Assembly (NCBI GenBank): GCA_000697335.1 | Contig: JNEM01015725.1 | Coordinates: 1-20,113 of the forward strand | From: Conidiobolus incongruus B7586 | Taxonomy: Eukaryota; Entomophthoromycota; Entomophthoromycetes; Entomophthorales; Conidiobolaceae | DNA length: 20,113 bases | Direction of reading: 5' to 3' | Part shown: piece by piece, positions 1 to 9,324 of the stretch | Layout: every line of letters starts with the position of its first letter | Position numbering within the stretch: the first letter of the stretch is position 1 | Notes under the pieces: generated by a model | Database searches by the model: none | The model's input: only the letters and a program-made list of their open reading frames with translations | What the model was told of the DNA's origin: nothing | Made by a program: the position numbers and the translations under genes

Positions 1-150
1 TTCATAGTCCTGAAGAGCGTTAATAGATCGTTGTCCATTGTAATTACGGAGTTTTTCGCGAAACAGTTTCTGTATTGGGGTTTCGTGTTGACTGCTAGTT
101 GATTGAACGACATTATCGTCGTCAATGTCCATGGTTGACGTATTATGCAT
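1..150 (-). CDS. Unrecognised protein, N-terminal part (gene runs off the left edge)
   Basis: An open frame reads leftward from an ATG at 150 to the window edge without a stop (50 codons), so only the N-terminus is visible. It begins MHNTSTMDIDDDNVVQSTSS: a polar, acidic and serine/threonine/glutamine-rich stretch, followed around residues 24-45 by a basic, helix-prone segment (PIQKLFREKLRNYNG). There is an in-frame stop at 190-192 and no other Met between it and 150. The second ATG, at 132 (residue 7), has the better context (A at -3, G at +4) and may be the start actually used. GC content and codon use match the real exons of the window, unlike the DNA to its right. I recognise no family. 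A cluster of GATA sites lies upstream. I am fairly sure this is coding; the function is unknown. Confidence 0.6.
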   Translation of the reverse strand, partial: MHNTSTMDIDDDNVVQSTSSQHETPIQKLFREKLRNYNGQRSINALQDYE

Positions 151-985
151 ATACGCGGGTATCAAGTTGAGGAAATTGATTTTGGTTAGTTAAAATATTG
201 GCAGGCAATTAAATTCAAGGTGATTCAAGTTCTTGATGTTTTCAGCGTCGGTGTGAGGATCAAGTGTTCGCTGCTACCATATAACAGGGCAATGTATACA
301 AGTTGTTTCAATGTGAACAGTGTGGGAAAAAGTCCTTGTTTATTTGGCAATGGTTCCCATTTTTATATGTAAAAGTTGGTGAGGGTTCAGAGGTAAAATT
401 AGACAAGATAAGATCAAGTAGATAAAAGAGATAAGATAAGGTAAGCAGATATGATTGACAGTGTCACGATGATGACAAAGTGATCTGATCTATGACAATA
501 ATCCAATAGTTGTAATAAATAAATCAAGTTAATTATATTTTTTATTTTGTAATGTTAAAATTTTGATAAAAAATTGAAAAAAATTGATCTGTTTGAGTTT
601 AATTGCGCAAAATAATTTTTAGTGTAGAGTGTAATAACCATATTCCTACTTGGTTTTCACATATTATAATTTATTAAAATCAGTTAATATTAAATGTTAT
701 AAGGTATTTTAAAATTATAAAATTAAATTGTACAAGGTAGAAGCCAATCAAAAAATAATATAGAGTGAATAATAAATAAATTTTATAAAGAATGATAGTT
801 GAAGTTATTTAAAAAATTAAAGATATTCATAGTAATATCGATTAATTTAAATTCAATCAAAGTAAATTAAAATCTAAGTTCATAATATTATAAATTAGCA
901 GATAAGTGATTATTTCATATATTATACATAAATGATGACTTTATCATATATAGATAATTATTATAATATAATATTTTTGAGAATC
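151..985. other. Intergenic region upstream of the left-edge gene
   Basis: This stretch lies between the start of the leftward partial gene and the 3' end of the next leftward gene. The part at 151-500 is GC-richer and looks like a promoter: it holds the GATA cluster at 407-440. From about 500 to 985 it is plain AT-rich DNA in which I see no gene. The only open frame nearby on the plus strand (from 932) is a shadow of the minus-strand exon at 986-1312. Confidence 0.6.
407..440 (+). promoter_or_regulatory. Cluster of four GATA-factor motifs
   Basis: GATAAG occurs at 407-412, 430-435 and 435-440, the last two sharing a base, and GATAAA at 421-426. All are on the plus strand within 34 bases. 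HGATAR is the established target of fungal GATA regulators (nitrogen, siderophore and light control families). The cluster lies about 257-290 bases upstream of the ATG of the leftward gene, so that gene is the likely target. The motif is short and the background AT-rich, but four spaced copies are more than I see elsewhere in the window. Which factor binds is not shown. Confidence 0.45.
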
Positions 986-1502
986 TTATTCATAGGCATG
1001 ATACCAGTTGGCTTCAGTGACAGTATCTTCAGGAGATATCTTAAAGTATATATAATCGTGAAGACCTCTCCAATTATAGGTAATATAATAAGTCTCACCG
1101 TTAGGATCCATACCTGCAGATATCAAATCATCGCCGCCTCCAATTACGGGACCTGGCATAGCATTAGAGCTGAATGAGTCAACAGAGTTCATTTGAGAAT
1201 TTTCTAAACCCTTTAAATGAGGTAAAGTGTGAGACATTTTGTCAGGTTTTCCGAAAACTTCCAAAATTTCTTTAACTGGTGTGCCTGGTTTACCATATTG
1301 TTCAAGTAAAGCCTAAAATAAAGTTAATGCAAGAATAAATTTACTAGATATAGGGGTTACTCACGTTCATTGCTTGATGTTTTTCACCGTTGAAATGATC
1401 TACATCAGGATTCGATTCGCCACCATCCCAGTGACCTTTAATATCTTTTAATTGCAAGTATTTAATTTTAGCTTCTTCAAGTTCCATTTTATTAACTGAC
1501 AT
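986..1502 (-). CDS. Conserved-looking 154-residue protein of unknown function (two exons)
   Basis: Exon 1 is 1502-1365 (46 codons) and exon 2 is 1312-986 (108 codons plus TAA). The 52-base intron 1364-1313 has a GTGAGT donor, an ATTAAC branch-like site and a TTTTAG acceptor, and sits between codons. The N-terminal half has KDIKGHWDGG (residues 20-29) and PDVDHFNGEKHQ (32-43). The middle has a glycine-rich stretch, YGKPGTPVKEILEVFGKPDK, and the C-terminal half has MPGPVIGGGDD followed by ETYYITYNWRGLHDYIYFKI. No signal peptide or membrane segment is visible, so a soluble intracellular protein is likely. The pattern G-T-P-x-x-E-I-L-x-x-F-G-K-P-D followed later by a Y-x-W-R-G strand resembles the SmpA/BamE-type fold; that is only inference. 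I know no assigned function. The gene is divergent from the phenylalanine hydroxylase gene, with 743 bases between the two starts. ATG at codon 6 is an alternative start. Confidence 0.82.
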
Positions 1503-2245
1503 TGTAAATATTATTTATTTTTTCTCTCTTAAATTTAAAAATAAATTTCAAAATATATTTTGAAAAGCAGTCGTAACTTTTGTATTTATATGATGAAATA
1601 ATAATTTCAAACTACGTTTTTTGGATATAATGACATCATCATGACTTTAGATTTTATTTTCCAAATATTTAACATGTATTAAATAATTATTGAATCATTT
1701 TGATTAGAGTGCATAAATGATTTTATGCAAATATTACCTTTAAATTCTGCTGGTAAATGGATGAGTTATTATTTTCCTTTTACGAAATTAATAATAATGT
1801 TAGGGGGTTAATAGTAAAGAAAAATTGGCTTGAATAGGAATTTTGATAGAAAAGTGGTCTTACACGGTAATTTTATAAATGTTGATGAGAGTTCCAATTT
1901 TCTCATCACCATTTCAATGTGATTTGATTGGGGTTAAGTTGATTTTATTTTCATTCAATGCTATCTGTTATTAATTTTATTGGATAAAATAAATACGGTG
2001 CGACTAGGCAAATCTCTAAGTTAAGACGCTCCGAAATTGAGGACCCAAAAGTTATTCAAAATTCAGAAAGTGACTCTATTATTCTAAAAAGGAAGGAATG
2101 ATGTCAAACCTATAGATGAAAATGGGTAAATAATAATTATAATATGATATTTTGGATCTTTGTGTGATTCAGTGGTTCGATATAAAAGTTCACATTATAA
2201 TCACTTTAAACTCTGAAATTCTTATCAGATTCAAGTATTCGAAAA
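1503..2245. promoter_or_regulatory. Divergent promoter region
   Basis: This 743-base stretch separates the starts of the leftward 154-residue gene and the rightward phenylalanine hydroxylase gene and must carry both promoters. Visible motifs are a TATA box (2181-2188), TGACATCA near 1630 (one mismatch from the CRE/ATF palindrome), and TGACTC at 2071-2076 (six of the seven bases of the Gcn4/AP-1 site). The part nearest the hydroxylase, about 2000-2245, is GC-richer than the rest. I see no coding frame here. Confidence 0.5.
2181..2188 (+). promoter_or_regulatory. TATA box of the phenylalanine hydroxylase gene
   Basis: TATAAAAG lies 58-65 bases upstream of the hydroxylase ATG, directly after a GC-richer stretch (GTGGTTCGA). 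It matches the eukaryotic TATA consensus TATA(A/T)A(A/T)(A/G) and its distance suits a short 5' leader. AT-rich DNA makes chance matches common, so confidence is moderate. Confidence 0.45.
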
Positions 2246-4102
2246 ATGTTATCTCACGGAAAACAAGACAGCACTCAAGCTAACTACCAATCCAGCTTCA
2301 TCATTACTGTCAAAGACAAAGTGGGTGCTTTGGACGAATGCTTGGCCATTTTGAAGGATCAATCCATCTCTTTAACTCGTATCGAATCCCGTCCCAGTAA
2401 GACTCAACAATGGATGTACGATTTCTTCGTTGATTTTGTTGCTAAAGACGAATCTCAAGCTCAAGCAGCTATCGAAGCTCTCAAACCCGTTGTTGAGAGT
2501 TTAAAACTAATTCACACTACTGACAATGACCAACTTGGTATGTTAATTATATTTCAGTCACAAACAATAATTTCTGACAGCCCAATTAGGTGCTACACCA
2601 TGGTTCCCCAGAAAGAAATCGGATTTAGATTCCTTTGCCGATAAAGTTTTAGAAATGGGAGAAGAATTATGTAAGTATCCTAGTTTATATTCAAACAACT
2701 AGATATTGATTATATTTGGATAGCTTCTGACCACCCTGGAGCTAACGATCCTGAATACAGAAGACGCCGTGCCGAAATTACTAAAATTGCCAAGACCTAC
2801 AAAAGGTAAAAAGATATCGAGAAACATTTGATATAGTAAGCTAACTGTTATATAGTGGGCAACCTATTCCCAGAATTGAATACACTCAACAAGAAAATGA
2901 AACTTGGTAAGTTGATATTCATAATAACTATTTATCGATTGATTCTAATACAAATTTCTTAGGGGTGTTGTCTATCGCCATTTGAGACAAGCTTTCGAAA
3001 AGCACTCTTGCAGAGAACATCTTTTCGTCTTGCCTTTACTTGAAAAGAATTGTGGCTATGGCCCTGATGCCATTCCCCAATTGGAAGATATCTCAAGATT
3101 CTTAAAGGGTAATCTTTTATATTATTATCAAAAAACATTTAATAATATATATTAACTATTCATGTTTTAGAATGTACTGGTTTCACTTTGAAGCCTGTCA
3201 TGGGTCTTTTGACTTCTCGTGACTTTTTAAACGGTTTAGCTTTCAGAGTCTTCCATTCTACTCAATACATCCGCCATCACTCTAAGCCTTTGTACACTCC
3301 TGAACCGTAAGTCCAATAGTTTAATATAAATATTCACTAAGCTAATATCATCTGTTTCAATTTAGTGATTGTTGCCATGAATTGCTTGGACATGTTCCAT
3401 TATTCGCTAACCCTGACTTTGCTGATTTCTCACAAGTAAATTGAAATTCAATAATTTTATATTATGAGTATTAATATAATTGTTACTTTAGGAAATTGGT
3501 TTGGCTTCATTGGGTGCCAGTGATGAAGATATTGAAAAATTAGCTACCGTAAGCATATCTTCACTTAGCATATAGATCTTTATATTTGACAAATATTTTA
3601 GATTTACTGGTTTACTGTTGAATTCGGTTTATGCAAACAAGGTGATGAAATTAAAGCTTATGGTGCTGGTATTTTATCATCATATGGTGAACTTGAAGTA
3701 AGTTTAATTAAAATTTCCTCATGATTATATTCTAACCAAAATATTAGTATGCCATGTCTGACAAGCCCGAAAAGAGACCTTTCGATCCCAGCCTTGCGGC
3801 CGTTACCAAATATCCCATCACTGAATACCAACCTGTAATTTTTATTGATTTCATATTAAATTAATTCAGAATTCTAACCTATTTATTTATTATAGATTTA
3901 CTACGTAGCTGAAAGCTTCAACGATGCCAAAGAAAAAGTTCGCGAATATGCTGCCTCATTGAGTCGTCCCTTCGCCCTCCGCTACAATCCTTACACAGAG
4001 TCCATTGAAGTTCTCGACAGCAAGGATAAATTGACCAATTATGCCAAATCCATCAAGAGTGATTTCGAAAAGATGGTGGCCGCCTTGGAGCAATTATCTT
4101 AA
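2246..4102 (+). CDS. PAH: Phenylalanine 4-monooxygenase (phenylalanine hydroxylase), 11 exons
   Basis: Exons are 2246-2537, 2581-2670, 2724-2805, 2856-2906, 2963-3108, 3171-3306, 3366-3435, 3492-3548, 3602-3697, 3748-3834 and 3896-4102. The ten introns are 43-62 bases long. The spliced frame gives 437 residues, close to the about 450 of animal enzymes. Residues 15-90 form an ACT domain with GAL (27-29) and ESRPS (47-51), the phenylalanine-sensing motifs. The catalytic domain starts near PWFPR (104-108) and carries the iron ligands His270 and His275 in [10 protein letters not shown] and Glu315 in YWFTVEFGL, plus LASLGASDE and [13 protein letters not shown]. The family uses a tetrahydropterin and O2 to turn L-Phe into L-Tyr, the first step of Phe breakdown, in the cytosol. 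All key residues are present, so it should be active. The alternative members of the family, tyrosine and tryptophan hydroxylases, have different N-terminal regions and are animal-specific. Confidence 0.96.
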
Positions 4103-4159
4103 ATCATCTTTATTGTAATCTTATATTATTAACCCCTCATCTTTTCAATATTAAAAATT

Positions 4160-4165
4160 AATAAA
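4160..4165 (+). terminator. Likely polyadenylation signal of the hydroxylase gene
   Basis: AATAAA lies 58-63 bases after the TAA stop of the hydroxylase, followed by a T-rich stretch (ATGTATTTTTCTT). Position and sequence fit a eukaryotic poly(A) signal; the AT-rich background makes the call tentative. Confidence 0.4.
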
Positions 4166-4212
4166 TGTATTTTTCTTAATCATTAATTAATTCTATTTTA
4201 TTTGGTAATATT

Positions 4213-4277
4213 ACTAGGACATCGATAACAGTTAAACTTGTCCAGAGTTGATCAAATTTGATCACCCTTGTCCTAGT
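4213..4277. repeat. Nested palindromic module beside the TnpB/Fanzor-like fragment
   Basis: The 9-base sequence ACTAGGACA (4213-4221) and its exact reverse complement TGTCCTAGT (4269-4277) enclose a perfect 16-base palindrome at 4249-4264 (TGATCAAATTTGATCA). CTTGTCC also occurs twice in direct orientation (4238-4244 and 4267-4273). The module begins about 20 bases downstream of the stop codon of the minus-strand nuclease-like fragment, so it sits where the right end and guide-RNA segment of a TnpB-type element would be. I see no clear target-site duplication. It may be an element end, a separate tiny inverted-repeat element, or a 3'-end structure of the hydroxylase transcript. Confidence 0.5.
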
Positions 4278-4296
4278 CCAGTATAGAGTTCAGAGA

Positions 4297-4527
4297 CTAC
4301 AGGAGAGTAAGCCCCAGCGCCAATCCTGGAAGACTGGCTCGATTGACTGTTAGATAGTGAAGAAGTATGTTTCTTGCAGGATTGATGTCTAAATCCATTT
4401 TTACATAACATTGAGAACACATAGACATACCAAAAGGAGAGTAACCTATTGTAAAAAATCTGTACAACAGTGTCATGAGGTAGAATTCTTTCTTCAATCC
4501 TATTCCACTTGGGAGCTTAGTTATCAC
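4297..4527 (-). pseudogene. Fragment resembling the C-terminus of a TnpB/Fanzor RNA-guided nuclease
   Basis: A 76-codon open frame ends at TAG (4297-4299) and has no ATG; its first usable codon is GTG, just after an in-frame stop. Residues 37-57 read C-S-Q-C-Y-V-K-M-D-L-D-I-N-P-A-R-N-I-L-L-H. This matches the hallmark end of TnpB and Fanzor proteins: a zinc-ribbon Cys pair, then the RuvC-III motif (R)D(V/I)NxAxNI. The conserved Arg before the catalytic Asp (Asp47 here) is Leu, and only one Cys pair of the zinc ribbon is visible. The upstream minus-strand sequence (4528-4700) shows no recognisable RuvC-I or RuvC-II part in any frame. I infer a 3' remnant of an inactive element. Composition is GC-richer than its surroundings. 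A chance match is possible because the diagnostic region is only about 20 residues. Confidence 0.55.
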
Positions 4528-7500
4528 TTTTTAATTTCTGGTGGCATGAGAATACAAAGATTGAATTTGCTAAACCTTGTTCTTTAAAGAGAGTAATGCT
4601 TTATACAGTGTTAGTAGGAATGGTTTCTTATACAAAATATAATAATCAAAGCAACTTGAATGACATCATAGTATGATAAATTGATGATAGGGTTTAATTA
4701 ATTGAGATATATTATTAACCAATTGAAAATCAATTAAATAGAATAAAGAAGTATGACAATTACTTTGAATTTAATTTGATTGAAATAATGCAGTGAAGAT
4801 AACAGATATATCACATGATAGTTTATCCAGGCCTTGAATAAATATTAATAGGTATGCTCAGAACTAGTGGAAACTCTGTAAACGGTGATTATTTTTGTCA
4901 TTTATTTTGTATGATAACTTTGTTGAAAACAATCCATCTGAATTGAAAATAAAATATGGATTTAAGTTATTCATGTGAAAGGATATAGAGAGGGCCAGTA
5001 TATTTTGAAGGATTGTCAAAATATATTTGATGATAAATTTATACTATAAATAAATTTAATTAAAAGTTATAGATCAATTACAATTTTCACTATTAACCAA
5101 ATTTAAGTGATTTTTTAAATGTTAGATTATGAAAAAAATCTTGGATAAAATTTGAGATGGTGCAATTTCATGTTGATTAAAGGTATTATACTTAATATTT
5201 TTAGCAAACTTCGCACATTGTTTTAAATAAGTAGTAAATATTAAATATAAGCATCATTAGCAGGTTTAGCAATCCTTGATTGCAAATATACTCTTAATTG
5301 AATAAATGAATCATTGACAATTTTAATCAATATTTTCCTTTATCAATCATGTTATTTTTTCAATTAACAGAAGTGTAAAATTCACTAACATTTTGTAAGG
5401 ATATACTAAAAAGTTTTTTATCGGGTCAATATTTACTACAGGAGTAACAGATTCAATTGAATAATACTCGAAGTCAAGCCTAAAACTGTTTGTCAAATAT
5501 TAATCAAAACCAGAAAAAACATTGGTATAGTTATAAATTTTATAATATAAGGTATATTAAGATACCAAATCTATATTTTATTATTTATTTTATGTATTAA
5601 GTTTAATATTTGATTATTGTTGAAATTATATTTTAAAATTCATATCAAGTTTTGTGTACAAATATATATACATATGATATGAAAGTATTTACTCAATTTT
5701 ATAATTTATAATATATCAATTATTATTAGTAAATATTAATTATTTCGAAACTAAATATATCCATGTTGACAAAAAGTTATTGAAATAGTTTAATATACAT
5801 ATATATTTGCTAAAAGATCTATTTTATTATTTTATTCAAGTTAAAGGATCCCTTTTTATTATCAAAGGATATGCATAAGATATTGCAAATTAATTGAATA
5901 TTTGTATTAGGTATTAAGATTAATAACTTATTTTTAAATTCAAGGTTAAAAAAATAATAATTATAAAATAAATGTTAATATATTTTGTAAAATTTTCAGT
6001 ATATATTATTCAAGTTAAAGCTATAAAAGAACTTATATAATATAAAATAAAATATAATAATGGAAAAATTAAAAAAATTAATAATTATGGATAGTTATAT
6101 AGGGAATTATAGGTTATAAAAATTAATCAATAATTAACTAATAATTTTAATTAATAATAGTATATCAAATTAAGTTCTAGAATTAGGAAAAATTTCTTAT
6201 ATGTATTATTTATATTGTCTAATCTTTATAAAAAAAGATTAAGTATAATAACTTAATCAATATAAAAAATCACTGGCTAATAAAATAATAAATTATTATT
6301 TACCAAGCTTGTTTCTTAATATAAATACAATTACCATCTTGAAAATTCATAATTATAAGTTATATTCATATACTCAATAAAGATTTTTTTGCTTAAATAA
6401 TTTCAAAAAGGTGGCTTATTATTTTAGATATTATGAATATTTTGAATAATTATTAATCATAATATCAAAACTTAAGATATATTATTAAATACAAAAAATA
6501 CGAAATATTGCCATATTTATCATTATCTGTAAAAATGATTGGATATGATTTTAAGGTCATTTGATTATTAACATTCATTATAAAGTAAATGATTTTCAGA
6601 GTTTAAAAATGTTAATTTTGTATTCATTAGGGTAATTAAATTAATCAAATAAAATACATTTTTATCCAAATTATAGTATAAAAGAGTAATCATAAAACAT
6701 CATTCAATATATAGTATATATTTATCAAAATTTATTCCCAAATTATTAATTTATTTTCACATAGTATATATATTTTCTATTAGTTTTTTATTAATATACT
6801 ATATAACTCTTGTCTATTTGGTATTTAATATTATTATAATAAAATAAACATTATATATTAAATATTACAAATAATATATAATTCTTGAGTGAATTTCAGT
6901 TATTTTTTATTATTTTTTAGTTATTAAAAAACTAATAACTTGAATGTAAATAATATCAAGATAATACAAAGAGTGGTCAACTTATTATTAATAGCTATAA
7001 TCATTAAGATCAGTGATATAACCAACATTTATATTATTTGCGGATATATACTGATTAATAAGGATAATGAGCAAATTTCTTTATATTTAGTATATACAGC
7101 GTTAAGGTCAAAATTCTTGTTTTCTTGTATTTGGGAAAACTATTTTAACTGTTTGTTAGAAATAAGATGAAAATCAATGTATTAATTAATTTCTTTTGTT
7201 AATTATATTATTCAAAATTAGCATTATATATCAAACAAATAATACAAAATTTTTATTGATATAAGCTTAATTTCAGTGAAATTTTGTTTAAATGCTTATA
7301 ATACTTAGTTAAAATAATTTCATTAAAACTTTTATGTCAATATTTAATATTCACAAAATGAATTGTCTATATTGAAGGAGCTTTAAGTTTTAGTAATTTA
7401 TATAGTTCTTAGTCTATATATTTTACTCCAATGATAGTATTTTTTCCTTTTATTTATAACCTAAAATATTCCATCACTTAAAATAGAAAATTAATTATGC

Positions 7501-7650
7501 TAAACAATTTGAATAATTAGAAATTAATTTGTAATATTAAAATTAATGTTTGAATTCATTTGGAAATTTCATTTTGAAATTCTATTAATACTGAAAAATT
7601 CATGAATCAAAGCATGAAATATATACTTTTCAAAAATAAATATATATTTT
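4528..7650. other. AT-rich gene desert, left part
   Basis: This is uniformly AT-rich DNA without a convincing gene. The part at 4528-5030 is a little richer in GC and may hold decayed sequence related to the nuclease-like fragment, but I can place no motif. A 10-base inverted repeat with a 7-base loop lies at 4999-5025 (TATATTTTGA and its complement). The open frame at 6940-7170 starts at TTG, is Ile/Asn/Leu-rich as expected of random AT-rich translation, and has no recognisable motif. I see no tRNA or rRNA. Confidence 0.6.
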
Positions 7651-7930
7651 AATTATTATAAACCCAGTTTGTAATGTAATTATGTGCTCTATTTATCTTT
7701 CATTATCAATATGATCGGCCAAGCGTTCTATTAAATTATTGAATGTACCTTTATAACCATTCCGCTCTATTTACACACAAGTTACTTTATAATGATATTA
7801 CCATTCATGCGTCTACATGGCTAATATAACGATATAAGCCTCCATAACCTTTGTATACAATAGATTGATATAAAGCTTAAGCAAAAGTGACATCATTCAT
7901 ACTCATCTTCATCAATTTCGTCATTTACTT
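7651..7930. other. GC-richer island of unknown origin, possibly decayed coding DNA
   Basis: About 280 bases here are clearly richer in G and C than the kilobases on either side (for example GATCGGCCAAGCGTTC near 7712). On the minus strand several short stretches have protein-like composition, but no frame stays open long enough to call a gene and I recognise no family. It could be the remnant of a gene or of a mobile element, or a conserved regulatory block. Nothing here identifies it further. Confidence 0.3.
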
Positions 7931-8146
7931 ATCCATGTAACCTACGATCACAACCAAAATTATTTATAAATATTTATAATTGAACAGTTATATTGAATTG
8001 AAATATATTGAAAATATTATATAAGTGATTTTTGATTGAGTGTGTTAGACTTGATCTAGATAATGTATAATTGAATTTATCTTAAAAACTGATAATATAT
8101 CAAATAATTATACTTATCATAATATCCAATAGCAAATAATAAATTA

Positions 8147-8174
8147 TCAATAGTCAATAGTCAATAGTCAATAA
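8147..8174 (+). repeat. Heptad tandem repeat TCAATAG
   Basis: There are three perfect copies of TCAATAG (8147-8167) followed by a one-mismatch copy TCAATAA (8168-8174). A short tandem array of four units like this is typical of replication slippage. No function is evident. Confidence 0.8.
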
Positions 8175-8882
8175 TCAACATAATATACATTCAAAGAATA
8201 ATATAAATTTACATTGAATAATGCCAATTAGATTTGAATGATTTAATAATAGGATAGTAAAAAAATAGTTCCAAATAAGCTATTTTGATATTAAAAAATT
8301 ATTATAAATTCTAATATTCAAATTAATAATTAGTTTTTTATAAATCTCATAAATAAACAATACACAGAGAAATGATTATAGGATAATGTAAATAAATGCT
8401 AATTTATGATTTTCGGATAAATTATATCATAAATTTTTCATGTTGAATTTATTACCTTTTTAGAGAATTATCCAACCAATTAGATGTATAATGTAATAAA
8501 CTACAATTGCTTAACAATGTTAATATCAAATCAAAGTGATATTGTATATAATATCGTATAAAATAAATTTAACAATCCAATTCTATTGAAAACATATTAA
8601 TAACTGAGAATATATATTGCATCCCTTCTAAAATTAAAATATCCAAGATCAGTGCAAATATACTCACAAAACTAAAACCTGTTTATTTTTTATAATATAT
8701 CAAAGTTACAAATTTAGGAATTTGAATTCAAACGAGTTCAAACTATTTGTCAATAAGATCATTTTTTCGTAATTTCACTAAATGTTGATTATGTGAGAAT
8801 TAGATAAAAAGTAGTTTTAGCTATTTCCCCTATTATTACTAATATCAACCAATAAAGTATTTTACACGCTTTTTTTTCACAG

Positions 8883-9324
8883 TCATCCAATCAATGTAAT
8901 TTCTTTTTCAAATATTTTTCGAATAATTTCCTTATTGGCTAAGTTTTCCCCTCGATAATAATCCGTATTTAGTAAATAAATCCCTGAAATAAAAAACCTG
9001 GTCTTGGTAGAGAATATTAACTGTTAGATTCAACGGATTTTTTTCTCAGGATTGTCTCAAAATTAAATGGAATTATAAATAGAGATAAACTTTGAGAAAT
9101 TTCATTGAATTTATATCAAAATTTAGATAATCAGCATATATGGTTCGATCATGCTTGTAGAAATCTTGAAGTATTCGATTAATTGCAAAAAAATTTGAAT
9201 GGTAAAAATGATAGATTTTAATAGCATTATAAATTCTAATGTTATGTAAAAATTTAAAAATATAAAGCAAAGAAACTATTCTATTATTTAAAGAGAATGT
9301 ATTCCTAATACACACCATAAACAC
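8883..9324 (-). pseudogene. Weak coding-looking stretch, unrecognised
   Basis: Two separate minus-strand open stretches lie here: 9324-9073 (83 codons, starting with an ATG) and 9023-8883 (46 codons, no ATG). The second contains NTDYYRGENLANKEIIRKIF, whose charged, mixed composition differs from random AT-rich translation. It also holds a pyrimidine-rich TTTCAG that resembles a 3' splice site. I recognise no domain. The first stretch is Ile/Phe/Tyr/Asn-rich and may be chance. Alternatives are a remnant of an old gene, a fast-evolving gene with introns I cannot resolve, or noise. Confidence 0.2.

Noticed and set aside
932-1177. A plus-strand frame overlapping the 154-residue gene
   Set aside because: It is antisense to the second exon of that gene, which has clear splice sites and a protein-like sequence.
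6940-7170. A 76-codon plus-strand open frame in the AT-rich desert
   Set aside because: It starts at TTG, is rich in Ile, Asn and Leu as expected of random AT-rich translation, and shows no motif, exon-like composition or splice context.
9130-9160. GGTTCGA as a tRNA T-arm
   Set aside because: There is no acceptor stem, anticodon arm or D-arm around it. The same applies to GGTTCGA at 2174-2180.
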